From Sphingomonas prati (GTDB lineage: Bacteria > Pseudomonadota > Alphaproteobacteria > Sphingomonadales > Sphingomonadaceae): 64,000 nucleotides of DNA. The DNA lies in assembly GCF_014643515.1 (NCBI RefSeq), contig NZ_BMJP01000003.1:1-64000 (forward strand), in the 5' to 3' direction. How positions within the stretch are numbered: the first letter of the stretch is position 1; every line of letters starts with the position of its first letter. Made by a program: the position numbers and the translations under genes. The notes under the pieces are model-generated. The model did no database searches. It was not told where the DNA came from and saw nothing but the letters and a program-made list of their open reading frames with translations. This document shows positions 13,148 to 21,823 of the stretch, piece by piece.

Positions 13148-13891
13148 CTAAACCCGCACCGCCGTCAGCAGATAATTCATCCGCACGTCGTCGCTCAGGG
13201 TGAACCCCTTGGTCGCGGACAATGACAGACCCGTGACATCCGTCACCCGCATCCCGGCGGCGGCCAGCATCGCGGTCAGCTCGTCCGGTGTCAGGAACCG
13301 GTCCCAGTCATGCGTCCCCTTCGGGATCAGCCGGCCGATATCCTCGCCCACCGTGATCAGCGCCAGCTTCGACAGCGCGGTCCGGTTCGGCGTCGACATC
13401 ACCAGCGCGCCACCGTCCGCTAGCGCCGCCGCCAGCCCGCGCACGAACGCCGGCTGGTCGGTCACATGCTCGATTACCTCCATCGAACAAACCAGGTCGA
13501 ACCGTTCGTCCGCGGCCATCCCCTCGATCCCGCCGGCGCGGTAATCGATCGCCAGCCCCTGTCCCGCGGCATGCACCCGTGCCGCGGCGATCGTCTCGGC
13601 CGCACTGTCGATCCCCATCGCCTCGGCCCCCATCCGCGCCAGCGGCTCGGTCAGCAGTCCGGCGCCGCACCCCACGTCGAGCGCACGCCGGCCCGACAGC
13701 GGGCGCAACGCGGTCGGGTCGGTCCCCCAATGCCGGTCGATCGCCGCGCGGACATAGCCCAGCCGCACGGGGTTCAGCCGGTGCAGCATCTTCGACGATC
13801 CGTTCGGATCCCACCATTCCGCGGCCATGGCGCCAAAATGCGCGGCCCCCTTCGGATCGATCGTTGCGGGCAGCGTCGTGGTTGCGTTCAT
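13148..13891 (-). CDS. ubiG: Ubiquinone biosynthesis O-methyltransferase UbiG
   Basis: SAM-dependent O-methyltransferase of 247 residues acting twice in ubiquinone biosynthesis. The AHFGAMAAEWWDPNGSSKML segment near the N-terminus is the UbiG signature, the SAM-binding motif I is ALDVGCGAGLLTEPLARMG, and CSMEVIEHV is the characteristic post-motif. RVTDVTGLSLSATKGF near the end also matches the family. The gene starts at ATG 13891 and diverges from lysC across a 70-base gap. Confidence 0.94.
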   Translation of the reverse strand: MNATTTLPATIDPKGAAHFGAMAAEWWDPNGSSKMLHRLNPVRLGYVRAAIDRHWGTDPTALRPLSGRRALDVGCGAGLLTEPLARMGAEAMGIDSAAETIAAARVHAAGQGLAIDYRAGGIEGMAADERFDLVCSMEVIEHVTDQPAFVRGLAAALADGGALVMSTPNRTALSKLALITVGEDIGRLIPKGTHDWDRFLTPDELTAMLAAAGMRVTDVTGLSLSATKGFTLSDDVRMNYLLTAVRV

Positions 13892-13961
13892 ATCTTGCGT
13901 TCCCTATCAGGTCCCGGCCCCGCGTTCTTGGCGGGTTTAGCGAAGGATTTGCGCCGCAGCC

Positions 13962-15200
13962 ATGGCACGTATCGTGATGAAGTTCGGCGGAACGTCGATG
14001 GCCGGGATCGAACGCATCCGCAACGTGGCCCGCCGCATCAAGCATGAGGTCGACGCCGGCCACCAGGTCGCCGTCGTGGTCTCCGCCATGTCGGGCGAAA
14101 CCGACCGGCTCGTCAATTTCTGTCGGGAGGCCTCGCCGCTCTACGACCCGCGCGAATATGACGTGGTCGTCGCGTCCGGCGAACAGGTGACCTCCGGCCT
14201 GCTCGCCATCGCGCTCCAGGCGATCGGCGTCCCCGCCCGCTCCTGGCTCGGCTGGCAGCTCCCGATCCACACGTCGGACGCGCACGCGTCCGCCCGGATC
14301 GGCGAGATCGAGACGGCATGGCTCAAGGACGGCGAGGTCGCGGTGATCCCAGGCTTCCAGGGCCTGACCGACGACAACCGCATCTCCACGCTCGGCCGCG
14401 GCGGGTCCGACACCTCCGCCGTCGCGGTGGCCGCCGCGATCAAGGCCGACCGATGCGACATCTACACCGACGTCGACGGCGTCTACACCACCGACCCGCG
14501 CATCGTGCCGCGCGCGCGCAAGCTGAAGAAGGTGACGTACGAGGAGATGCTCGAACTCGCCTCGGTCGGCGCGAAGGTCCTGCAGACCCGCTCGGTCGGC
14601 CTGGCGATGAAGGAAGGGGTCCGCGTCCAGGTCCTGTCCTCCTTCGACGAACCCGGCCCCAACGAAACCCCCGGCACGATGATCGTCGGGGAACAGGAGA
14701 TTGACGACGTGGAACGCCAGCACATCACCGGCATCGCGCACGACAAGAACGAGGCGAAGGTGACGCTGATCGCCGTCCCCGACCGCCCCGGCGCGGTCGC
14801 GACGATCTTCTCGCCGCTCGCCGACGCCAGCATCAACGTCGACATGATCGTCCAGAACGTCGCGCACGACACCGGCTCGACGGACGTCACCTTCACCGTG
14901 CCGATGGCCGAACTGACCCGCGCGATCGACGTGCTGGAACGGCAGCGTGAAACGATCGGCTTTACCAAGCTGGTCCACGACACCGCCGTCACCAAGATCT
15001 CGGTCGTCGGCGTCGGCATGCGCAGCCACGCCGGCGTCGCCGCGATGATGTTCAAATCGCTCGCCGACCGCGGCATCAACATCCTCGCGATCACCACGTC
15101 GGAGATCAAGGTCAGCGTCCTGATCCACGAGGACTACACCGAACTCGCCGTCCGCGTCCTCCACACCGCCTACGGCCTCGACGCCGAAGACGCCGCGTAA
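13962..15200 (+). CDS. lysC: Aspartate kinase
   Basis: Phosphorylates aspartate in the first step of the lysine/threonine/methionine/diaminopimelate pathway. 412 residues. The kinase motif VMKFGGTSMAGIERI is at the extreme N-terminus, GRGGSDTSAVAVAAAI is the ATP/aspartate-binding motif, and CDIYTDVDGVYTTDPRI follows. The C-terminal 140 residues form two ACT domains that normally bind the feedback inhibitors lysine and/or threonine (first begins VTLIAVPDRPGAVATIF, second TKISVVGVGMRSHAGVA). Length matches single-function aspartate kinases. It diverges from ubiG. Confidence 0.96.
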   Translation: MARIVMKFGGTSMAGIERIRNVARRIKHEVDAGHQVAVVVSAMSGETDRLVNFCREASPLYDPREYDVVVASGEQVTSGLLAIALQAIGVPARSWLGWQLPIHTSDAHASARIGEIETAWLKDGEVAVIPGFQGLTDDNRISTLGRGGSDTSAVAVAAAIKADRCDIYTDVDGVYTTDPRIVPRARKLKKVTYEEMLELASVGAKVLQTRSVGLAMKEGVRVQVLSSFDEPGPNETPGTMIVGEQEIDDVERQHITGIAHDKNEAKVTLIAVPDRPGAVATIFSPLADASINVDMIVQNVAHDTGSTDVTFTVPMAELTRAIDVLERQRETIGFTKLVHDTAVTKISVVGVGMRSHAGVAAMMFKSLADRGINILAITTSEIKVSVLIHEDYTELAVRVLHTAYGLDAEDAA

Positions 15201-15247
15201 ACCCTTCTCAAGGGTGCCCCGGCCCTTCTTCCCCCCTCCCTTTCAAG

Positions 15248-15333
15248 AGTTCACCCATCGATCAGGTCGAAACTGCCCCCGGCAGTTTCTCAATCATGCC
15301 GGGGGCATGATTGACCTGATCGATGGGTGAACT
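15248..15333. repeat. 86-bp nested palindrome (three-way junction) inside a dispersed repeat
   Basis: Outer arms 15248-15268 and 15313-15333 are perfect 21-base reverse complements (AGTTCACCCATCGATCAGGTC on the left, written here only in part below 20: TTCACCCATCGATCAGG). Between them are two further perfect hairpins: 15269-15289 (9-bp stem, CCC loop) and 15290-15314 (11-bp stem, GGG loop, sharing its last two bases with the outer arm). The whole would fold as a cruciform or an RNA with two inner stem-loops on one outer stem. The flanks (CCCTCCCTTTCAAG left, GGCTGGGGGTGGGT right) look like halves of the dispersed palindrome seen at 13044 and 18321, suggesting insertion or gene conversion within it. 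Confidence 0.85.
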
Positions 15334-15443
15334 GGGCTGGGGGTGGGTCGGCGAGCGCAGACTCGCCGTCCGACACGAGTTTCACACGCTCCCCCCCGAG
15401 CCACTCCCTTGAAAGCCCAAGGGAAGAAGCCCAGAACCACCGC

Positions 15444-16463
15444 ATGACATCATCCCACACCCGCCTCGACGCCCTCATGCACCGCGGCACCGATTTCCTC
15501 GGCACCCGCTACGCCATCATGGCCGGCGCCATGTCGTGGGTCAGCGAACGCAACCTCGTCTCCGCCATCTCGAACGCCGGCGGCTTCGGCGTCATCGCGT
15601 GCGGTGCCATGACCCCCGAACTGCTCGATACCGAGATCGCCGCGACCAAGGCGATGACGGACAAGCCGTTCGGCGTGAACCTCATCACCATGCACCCGGC
15701 GCTGAACGACCTGATCGAGGTCTGCGCCCGCCATAATGTCGGCCACGTCGTGCTCGCCGGCGGGCTGCCGCCGGCGGGCGCGATCGACCGGATCAAGGGC
15801 TCCGGCGCGAAACTCGTCTGCTTCGCTCCCGCACTCTCGCTTGCGAAGAAGCTCGTCCGCTCCGGCATCGACGCGCTGGTGATCGAGGGGAACGAGGCCG
15901 GCGGCCACATCGGCCCGGTCTCCACCAGCATCCTGGCGCAGGAGATCCTGCCCGACATCGCGCCTTTGATCCCCGTGTTCGTCGCGGGCGGCATCGGCCG
16001 CGGCGAGGCGATCGCCGGCTATCTCGAAATGGGTGCCGCCGGGGTTCAGCTCGGCACGCGCTTCGTCTGCGCCACCGAATCGATCGCCCACCCGAACTTC
16101 AAGAAGGCGTTCATCCGCGCCTCGGCCCGCGACGCGGTCGCCAGCGTCCAGCTCGACGCCCGCCTCCCCGTCATCCCGGTCCGTGCACTTCGCAACGCCT
16201 CGACCGAATTGTTCACCGCCAAGCAACGCGAAGTCGCCGGCCATCTCGACGAAAAGCGCCTCGAAATGCTCGAGGCCCAGCTCCAGATCGAACATTACTG
16301 GGCCGGGGCGCTGCGCCGCGCGGTCGTCGACGGCGACGTCGAAAACGGCTCCGTCATGGCCGGCCAGTCCGTCGGCATGGTCAAGAGAGAAGAACCCGCC
16401 GCCGACATCCTCGGCACGCTGGTCGCCGAAGCCGCCACCGCCCTCGAAAAACGCGCCGCCTGA
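15444..16463 (+). CDS. Nitronate monooxygenase family flavoprotein
   Basis: A 339-residue FMN-dependent TIM-barrel enzyme of the nitronate monooxygenase (2-nitropropane dioxygenase)/FabK-like group. Motifs: NAGGFGVIACGAMTPE near residues 40-55, VIEGNEAGGHIGP with the conserved histidine near residue 155, and VFVAGGIGRGEAIAGYLEMG with GVQLGTRF for phosphate binding of FMN. Family members oxidise alkyl nitronates or act as enoyl-ACP reductases; the substrate here is unassigned. The frame is open from 15327 inside the palindrome, but the ATG at 15444 (MTSSHTRLDALM) is preferred because the conserved protein begins there. It is followed by a dispersed palindrome. Confidence 0.85.
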   Translation: MTSSHTRLDALMHRGTDFLGTRYAIMAGAMSWVSERNLVSAISNAGGFGVIACGAMTPELLDTEIAATKAMTDKPFGVNLITMHPALNDLIEVCARHNVGHVVLAGGLPPAGAIDRIKGSGAKLVCFAPALSLAKKLVRSGIDALVIEGNEAGGHIGPVSTSILAQEILPDIAPLIPVFVAGGIGRGEAIAGYLEMGAAGVQLGTRFVCATESIAHPNFKKAFIRASARDAVASVQLDARLPVIPVRALRNASTELFTAKQREVAGHLDEKRLEMLEAQLQIEHYWAGALRRAVVDGDVENGSVMAGQSVGMVKREEPAADILGTLVAEAATALEKRAA

Positions 16464-16494
16464 CCGGGCCGGCGAAGGTCCAAAGCCAATCGCC

Positions 16495-16530
16495 CCCTCT
16501 CCCCTCCGGGGAGAGGGTCGGGGAGAGGGG
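16495..16530. repeat. Dispersed palindrome after the nitronate monooxygenase gene
   Basis: CCCTCTCCCC-TCC-GGGGAGAGGG at 16495-16517, followed by TCGGGGAGAGGGG. Identical core to the copies at 10450, 22787 and 38780. It sits between two convergent genes and may act as a terminator. Confidence 0.65.
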
Positions 16531-16609
16531 CCGCGGCCTGACGCAACCGACGTCTCACAAACTAAAGAATTAGCACCCCGAACCGGATCTCAAATCTGAA
16601 GCAGGGAAC

Positions 16610-17143
16610 TCACCCCCCCAACTTCCCCCGAAGCGCCGCCAACCCGGCAAAAGCCCCCGGCTCCGCCTCGACCTCATCCTCCGCCTGCACACCCGCCGCA
16701 CGCAGCACCGCCTCCGCATCCACGCTCCGCGGAAACGGATCGAGCGCCAGCGCGAACGTCTCGGCCACCGCCTCGCCCAGGTCGACCGCCGCCCCGTCAT
16801 AAGCGACCACATCCAGGTCGCCCGCATCCAGCTCCATCTCGTCCCCCTCGACCGACAGCGCGGGGACAAAGGTCAGCGCAAACGCCTGGTCGATCGTCGC
16901 CGGGATCGGCACTGCGGTCGCGACGCACGCCTGCACCGCCACGCCGGTCAGCCGCCCCGTCACCGTCACGTCGGTGCCCTTGCGACGGCAATCCACCGTC
17001 GCCGCCAGCCGTTCGATCCCGATCAGGTCGAACCGCCCGGCCAGCGCCGCGCACTCCGCCTCCGTCGCCGTGACCGTAACGATCTTCCCCGTCTCGCCGA
17101 TCGAATCGATCCGCACGGGCCGCGAAAACTCCGGTGCGCTCAT
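16610..17143 (-). CDS. yceD: DUF177/YceD family protein
   Basis: A 177-residue YceD-family protein, a group connected to 23S rRNA accumulation in bacteria and plastids. Visible family features are the acidic C-terminal half (MELDAGDLDVVAYDGAAVDLGEAVAETFALALDPFPRS contains the conserved D-x-x-x-LGE-x-V-x-E-x-x-x-L-x-L-x-P-x-P pattern) and an N-terminal beta-rich part with two conserved cysteines. In many bacteria yceD precedes rpmF; here it instead follows the bc1 chaperone gene, whose stop its ATG overlaps (ATGA). Molecular function is not established. Confidence 0.85.
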   Translation of the reverse strand: MSAPEFSRPVRIDSIGETGKIVTVTATEAECAALAGRFDLIGIERLAATVDCRRKGTDVTVTGRLTGVAVQACVATAVPIPATIDQAFALTFVPALSVEGDEMELDAGDLDVVAYDGAAVDLGEAVAETFALALDPFPRSVDAEAVLRAAGVQAEDEVEAEPGAFAGLAALRGKLGG

Positions 17144-17673
17144 GCGATATGTCCTTCCAGCAACGCGGGCACGAGCTGCACCGCCATCCCCGCCTCCACG
17201 CGACGCAGCCCGGCCGCGACATAGGCCACCGCCTCCGCGCCCGGATCCTCGCCCCGATACAGATTCCGCCGCAACGCATCTTCGAACGCGTTCCCGCCCT
17301 CGGTCCCGTCCGCCGCCAGCGCCTCGCGATACGCGGTCAGCCGCCCGCCCAGCGCCGACACCATCTTGCCGATATGCTTGCCGACCACGACGTCGCCGAC
17401 GCCGGCTTCGCGCAGCTGCCCGTCCATGTCGTCGACGAACGCCTCGGTCAGCCGCGTCGCCGCCGCGTTACCGACCGCTCCGTCGCGTTCCAGCCGGATC
17501 AGCGCGATCGCCGTCACCGCCGCCACCATGTCGAACCGGCCGTCCATCGTGTCGGGCACGCGCCCCTCGCGGTACCAGGCCGGGCGGCGCGCCGCGGCCA
17601 CGATCGCGGCATATAACGCGTCGGCATCCGCGCCGAAACGGTTGGACTTGAAAAGACTCGTCAGGAAGGACAC
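17140..17673 (-). CDS. Ubiquinol-cytochrome c chaperone (CBP3/UQCC family)
   Basis: A 177-residue protein of the ubiquinol-cytochrome c chaperone family, which assists assembly of cytochrome b in complex III. The core segment RRPAWYREGRVPDTMDGRFD followed by MVAAVTAIALIRLERDG matches the family pattern, as do DDMDGQLREAGVGDVVVGKHIG and YREAL. I chose the GTG at 17673 (VSFLTSLFKSNR), preceded by AAGGTG; the frame is open further upstream but that extension overlaps bamE on the other strand and is unconserved. It is translationally coupled to yceD. A promoter must lie in the 130-base gap shared with the divergent bamE. Confidence 0.85.
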   Translation of the reverse strand: MSFLTSLFKSNRFGADADALYAAIVAAARRPAWYREGRVPDTMDGRFDMVAAVTAIALIRLERDGAVGNAAATRLTEAFVDDMDGQLREAGVGDVVVGKHIGKMVSALGGRLTAYREALAADGTEGGNAFEDALRRNLYRGEDPGAEAVAYVAAGLRRVEAGMAVQLVPALLEGHIA

Positions 17674-17805
17674 TGTCGGCACCTTGTGGAACAGGGATCG
17701 GTCGCTTGCGGCCGGGGGCTCCCGGACATATTGAGGCACCGCGCGCAGGATGCAATCGCAACCGGCGTACGCGGCGCAGACGCTTGACCCCCCGGAGTAT
17801 CGACT

Positions 17806-18309
17806 ATGACGGCATCCACCTCCCGGTTCGGTCCGCGGTATAGCGGGTTCGCCGCCGTGGCACTGGCGGCGCTGGTGCTCACCACCGGTTGCGCGCGCAT
17901 CCGTGATCACAAGGGCTATGTGCCCGACAATGCCCTGATCGCCACGGTCCAGCCCGGCGTCGACAACCGCATGTCCGTCGAACGCACGCTCGGCCGGCCC
18001 AGCTTCGTGGGGCAGTTCGATCCGAACGTCTGGTATTACCTGTCGCGCAACACCAGCCAGCTCGCCTTCGGCAAGCCCAAGCCGACCGACCAGATGCTGC
18101 TGACCGTCCGGTTCGACGCGGCCGGCAACGTCGTCTCGGCGCGCCGGTCGGGCATGGACCAGATCGCCTCGATCTCGCCCAGCAGCGACAAGACCCCGAC
18201 GCTCGGCCGCCACACCAGCTTCTTCAGCGAGTTGTTCGGCAACATCGGCAGCGTCGGCGGCGCAACCGGCCAGGCGGGCACCACCGCGGACAACCCCACC
18301 GGCAACTGA
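17806..18309 (+). CDS. bamE: Outer membrane protein assembly factor BamE
   Basis: Lipoprotein of the BAM complex (SmpA/OmlA family), 167 residues. It has a signal sequence ending in the lipobox LTTGC, so the mature protein begins at a lipidated cysteine near residue 29. The core fold is visible in GVDNRMSVERTLGRPSF and WYYLSRNTSQLAFGKPKPTD followed by LTVRFDAAGNV. The C-terminal 50 residues are low-complexity Gly/Ser/Thr and look disordered. The gene diverges from the bc1-chaperone operon and is followed by a dispersed palindrome. Confidence 0.92.
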   Translation: MTASTSRFGPRYSGFAAVALAALVLTTGCARIRDHKGYVPDNALIATVQPGVDNRMSVERTLGRPSFVGQFDPNVWYYLSRNTSQLAFGKPKPTDQMLLTVRFDAAGNVVSARRSGMDQIASISPSSDKTPTLGRHTSFFSELFGNIGSVGGATGQAGTTADNPTGN

Positions 18310-18320
18310 TCCAACTGCTC

Positions 18321-18342
18321 CCCCTCCCTTTCAAGGGAGGGG
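18321..18342. repeat. Dispersed palindrome after bamE
   Basis: CCCCTCCCTT-TC-AAGGGAGGGG, a perfect 10-bp inverted repeat followed by GCCGGGGGGTGGGT. Same family as 13044. It lies in the 214-base gap between bamE and ptsP, which otherwise shows no gene. Confidence 0.65.
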
Positions 18343-18523
18343 GCCGGGGGGTGGGTGCGTCGTGTGATGGTTACACGCGGCACTCTACCTGCGCCCGGGT
18401 CGCTCGCCTTCAACCCCTTCCTAGGAAGGAAGGGGATACGAAGCGCCCAAACATAAGCCTTTCGTTCATCCAACGACACAAAACGAAGCTGCCCCTTCGT
18501 CACTATTCTGATAGCACGACCGA

Positions 18524-20800
18524 ATGACGCCCACCGCCGCCACCTCCGCCGCCCGTGAGATCCTGACGCGGCTGCATGATGTGATGGCCGCGCGCACCAA
18601 CGCGCAGGCGAAACTCAACCAGGTCGTGAACATCATCGGCGAGGCGCTGACGAGCGAGGTCTGCTCGATCTACCTGCTGCGCGACGGCGCGCTCGAACTG
18701 TTCGCCACCCGCGGGCTGAACCAGGACGCCGTCCACGTCACGAAGCTGGCGCTGGGCGAAGGGCTCGTCGGCACGATCGCCGACCAGGTCGAAACGCTCA
18801 ACCTGGACGAAGCGACCAGCCACCCGGATTTCGCCTACAAGCCCGAAACCGGCGAGGAACTCTACCACAGCTTCGCCGGCGTCCCGATCGTGCGCCGCGA
18901 ACGCGCCGTCGGCGTGCTCTGCGTCCAGCATGAGGCGTCGCGGCGCTACGACGATGTCGAGATCGAGGCGCTGCAGACCGTCGCCATGGTGCTCGCCGAA
19001 CTCATCGCCGGCGCGGGCCTGATCGACGACGGTGCCGCCGCCGGCCGCGGCGCGCGGGAGGTCGGGCCCGTCCGCCTGACCGGGCTGAAACTCGTGTCCG
19101 GCATGGGTCGCGGTCACGCCGTCTTTCACCAGCCGCGCGTCGTCATCGAACATAGCATCGCGGAGGATACCGAAGCCGAGCGCCACCGCGTCTATTCCGC
19201 GTTCCGCCAGATGCGCGAACAGATCGACCGCATGATGAGCCAGGCCGAATTTGGCGTGGCGGGCGAGCATCAGGACGTCCTCGATACCTACCGCATGTTC
19301 GCCTATGACGAGGGCTGGAGCCGCCGGATCAACGAGGCAATCGATAGCGGCTTGACCGCGGAGGCGGCGATCGAGCGCGTCCAGCAACGCACCCGCACGC
19401 GGATGCGATCGATCAGCGATCCGTTGCTGGCGGACCGGATGCACGATCTGGAGGATCTCTCCAACCGCCTGCTCCGCATCGTCTCGGGCCAGCTCGGCAC
19501 CGCGGCGCAGGTGGGGCTCCGGCGCGATTCGATCCTGATCGCGCGCAATCTTGGCCCTGCCGAACTGCTCGAATATGACCGCCGCCGGCTGAAGGGCGTC
19601 GTGCTCGACGAAGGCTCGCTCACCGCGCACGTCATCATCGTCGCGCGCGCGATGGGCGTCCCCGTGCTCGGCCGCGTCGCCGACATCCGCACGACGATCT
19701 CCGAAGGCGACGAGCTGCTGCTCGATGCGGAGGAGGACGAAGTCATCGTCCGGCCCACCGCGGCGATGGAGGAAGCGTTCGAGGGCCGGTTGCTCATCAC
19801 CCAGAAGCGCCGCGCCGAATTCGCCGCGATGCGCGACCTGCCCGCCGTCACCACCGACGGCCGCCGCATCGCGCTGATGGTCAATGCCGGCCTCGCCGAC
19901 GATGTGGCCGCGCTCGACGTCACCGGCGCGGACGGCATCGGCCTGTTCCGCACCGAATTCCAGTTCCTCGTTTCCGCCACCCTGCCGCAGCGCGACCGAC
20001 AGCAGCGGCTTTACAAGGAAGTGCTCGACCGCGCCGGCGATCGTCCCGTGATCTTCCGCACGGTCGACATCGGCGGCGACAAGGCACTGCCCTATCTCAC
20101 CCACGCCTCGGAAAACGAGGAAAACCCCGCCATGGGCTGGCGCGCGATCCGGCTCGCGCTGGAACGCGACGCGTTGATGAAGGTGCAGGCCCGCGCTCTG
20201 ATCGAGGCGGCGGCCGGCCGCACGCTCAACGTCATGTTCCCGATGATCTCCGAACCGTGGGAGTTCACCGCGGCGCACGCGCTGTTCGAACGGCAGCGCG
20301 CTTGGGTGCAGGGCCGCGGCCGTCCGCTCCCTTCGCTGATCCGCTACGGCACGATGCTGGAGGTGCCGGCGCTGGCGGAGGTGCTCGATCTCCTCCTGCC
20401 GCAGCTCGATTTCCTGTCGGTCGGCACCAACGACCTGACGCAGTTCCTGTTCGCCGCGGACCGCGCCAATCCGAAGCTCGCGGAACGCTACGACTGGCTC
20501 AGCCCGGCGATCCTGCGGTTCCTCGCTCGCGTCGCGCGCGAATGCAACGCGGCCGCCGTACCGATCGCGGTCTGCGGCGAAATGGGCGGCCGAACGCTGG
20601 AGGCGATGGCGCTGATCGGGCTTGGCATCGAACGGCTGTCGATCACCCCCGCGGCGATCGGACCGGTCAAGGCAATGATCCGCACGCTCGACGCCGGGGG
20701 GCTGCGCGCGTGCATGTCGCAGTGGCTTGCACAGCCGCCGCCGGACTTGCGCGGCGCAATCCGTGACTGGGCGCTACGGAACGAAGTTGCCATCGGGTGA
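18524..20800 (+). CDS. ptsP: Phosphoenolpyruvate-protein phosphotransferase PtsP (EI-Ntr)
   Basis: First enzyme of the nitrogen-related phosphotransferase relay, 758 residues, cytosolic. It autophosphorylates from PEP and passes phosphate to NPr. An N-terminal GAF domain (about residues 20-165; SEVCSIYLLRDG ... VGVLCVQHE) is where glutamine/2-oxoglutarate are sensed in relatives. The enzyme I part follows, with the phospho-accepting His369 in GSLTAHVIIVAR; the C-terminal PEP-binding barrel shows FRTEFQFL, MFPMISEP, VGTNDLTQFLFAADR and the CGEMGGR motif with the catalytic cysteine. No sugar-PTS EIIA/HPr genes are adjacent. The large minus-strand ORF opposite is a shadow. Confidence 0.95.
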   Translation: MTPTAATSAAREILTRLHDVMAARTNAQAKLNQVVNIIGEALTSEVCSIYLLRDGALELFATRGLNQDAVHVTKLALGEGLVGTIADQVETLNLDEATSHPDFAYKPETGEELYHSFAGVPIVRRERAVGVLCVQHEASRRYDDVEIEALQTVAMVLAELIAGAGLIDDGAAAGRGAREVGPVRLTGLKLVSGMGRGHAVFHQPRVVIEHSIAEDTEAERHRVYSAFRQMREQIDRMMSQAEFGVAGEHQDVLDTYRMFAYDEGWSRRINEAIDSGLTAEAAIERVQQRTRTRMRSISDPLLADRMHDLEDLSNRLLRIVSGQLGTAAQVGLRRDSILIARNLGPAELLEYDRRRLKGVVLDEGSLTAHVIIVARAMGVPVLGRVADIRTTISEGDELLLDAEEDEVIVRPTAAMEEAFEGRLLITQKRRAEFAAMRDLPAVTTDGRRIALMVNAGLADDVAALDVTGADGIGLFRTEFQFLVSATLPQRDRQQRLYKEVLDRAGDRPVIFRTVDIGGDKALPYLTHASENEENPAMGWRAIRLALERDALMKVQARALIEAAAGRTLNVMFPMISEPWEFTAAHALFERQRAWVQGRGRPLPSLIRYGTMLEVPALAEVLDLLLPQLDFLSVGTNDLTQFLFAADRANPKLAERYDWLSPAILRFLARVARECNAAAVPIAVCGEMGGRTLEAMALIGLGIERLSITPAAIGPVKAMIRTLDAGGLRACMSQWLAQPPPDLRGAIRDWALRNEVAIG

Positions 20801-20890
20801 ATCGAACGATGGCGATTTGACTTAATGCCGCCGCTGCGACGACAAGACGCGGGGGAATTTTAGTACAGAAACGGGCTTTCGGGAGTTGGC

Positions 20891-21751
20891 ATGGAAGAGA
20901 GCGTCACCGGCAAGATCGACGCACCATCGGGGCGGATCGGCGAACGACTGGCTGCCGCGCGCGTGGCCAACGGGCTTTCGCTCGACGATATCGCCGCGTC
21001 CACTCGCATCCCCCGCCGCCATCTCGAAACGATCGAGGCGGACGGGACGCAAGGCCTGCCTGCGGTTCCCTACACGCTCGGTTTCGTACGCAGCTATGCG
21101 CGCATGGTGTCGATCGATCCCGAAATGGCGGCCGCGGCCTACCGCGTCCATCTGAATGCCGCACCATCGACACGTCCGCAGATGCCGGAACCCTATGAGC
21201 CGGCCGACCCCGCACGCGTGCCGCCAAAATGGCTCGCGATCATCGCGCTGCTTATCGCCGTCGCGATTGCTGCGGGCTACGGCCTGTGGCGCTCGGGCCA
21301 GAGCGACGACGCGGGCATCGCGGCCACCGCATCCGACGCCCCGCTCGGTACGCCCACCGAAACGGCAGCCGCTCCGGCGCAGACCACGGCGCCGACCGGT
21401 CCGGTAACGCTCACCGCCACCGCCCCTGTATGGATCAGCGTCTACGAAAAAAGCGGCCCCAAGCTGTTCGAGCGCGAAATGGCCGCAGGCGAGACTTTCC
21501 AAGTCCCGCCCACCGCCGCCGACCCGCGCCTCCGCACCAGCCGCCCGCAAGCGCTCGCGGTCCGCGTCGGCGATACGCAGGTCGCAGCCCTCGGCGAACC
21601 CGACCGCCTGTTGGTCGATCAACCGCTGACCGCGACTGCGTTGCTGAGCCGTCCCGCCGGCACGGCCCCCGCCGATCTGGTCCCGCAGACCATCACCCCG
21701 CTGGTCCCGCAGTCGGGCAACGCGGCCACCCCGGCCGGCTCTGGCGCTTAA
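20891..21751 (+). CDS. rodZ: RodZ-like cytoskeletal/HTH membrane protein
   Basis: A 286-residue bitopic membrane protein. An N-terminal helix-turn-helix domain (residues about 16-85: RIGERLAAARVANGLSLDDI, then RIPRRHLETIE and LGFVRSYARMV) is of the RodZ type that contacts MreB. A single transmembrane segment near residues 116-134 (WLAIIALLIAVAIAAGYGLW) is followed by a Thr/Ala/Pro-rich linker and a periplasmic DUF4115-type beta domain (PVWISVYEKSGPKLFEREM). This layout matches RodZ, which organises elongation of rod-shaped cells. It lies upstream of cpoB on the same strand with a 72-base gap. Confidence 0.85.
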   Translation: MEESVTGKIDAPSGRIGERLAAARVANGLSLDDIAASTRIPRRHLETIEADGTQGLPAVPYTLGFVRSYARMVSIDPEMAAAAYRVHLNAAPSTRPQMPEPYEPADPARVPPKWLAIIALLIAVAIAAGYGLWRSGQSDDAGIAATASDAPLGTPTETAAAPAQTTAPTGPVTLTATAPVWISVYEKSGPKLFEREMAAGETFQVPPTAADPRLRTSRPQALAVRVGDTQVAALGEPDRLLVDQPLTATALLSRPAGTAPADLVPQTITPLVPQSGNAATPAGSGA

Positions 21752-21823
21752 CCCTGCCGACAGCTATCACCGGTTAAGCATGCCGACATGACCGGTGCCC
21801 CACTGCTCGGGAGAGCTTTTTCG

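Noticed and set aside
11496-13151. 551-codon plus-strand frame opposite the phoD-like gene
   Set aside because: Shadow of a clear Tat-exported phosphatase; no protein features.
18503-20278. 591-codon minus-strand frame opposite ptsP
   Set aside because: Shadow of ptsP with the same biased composition and no recognisable motif.
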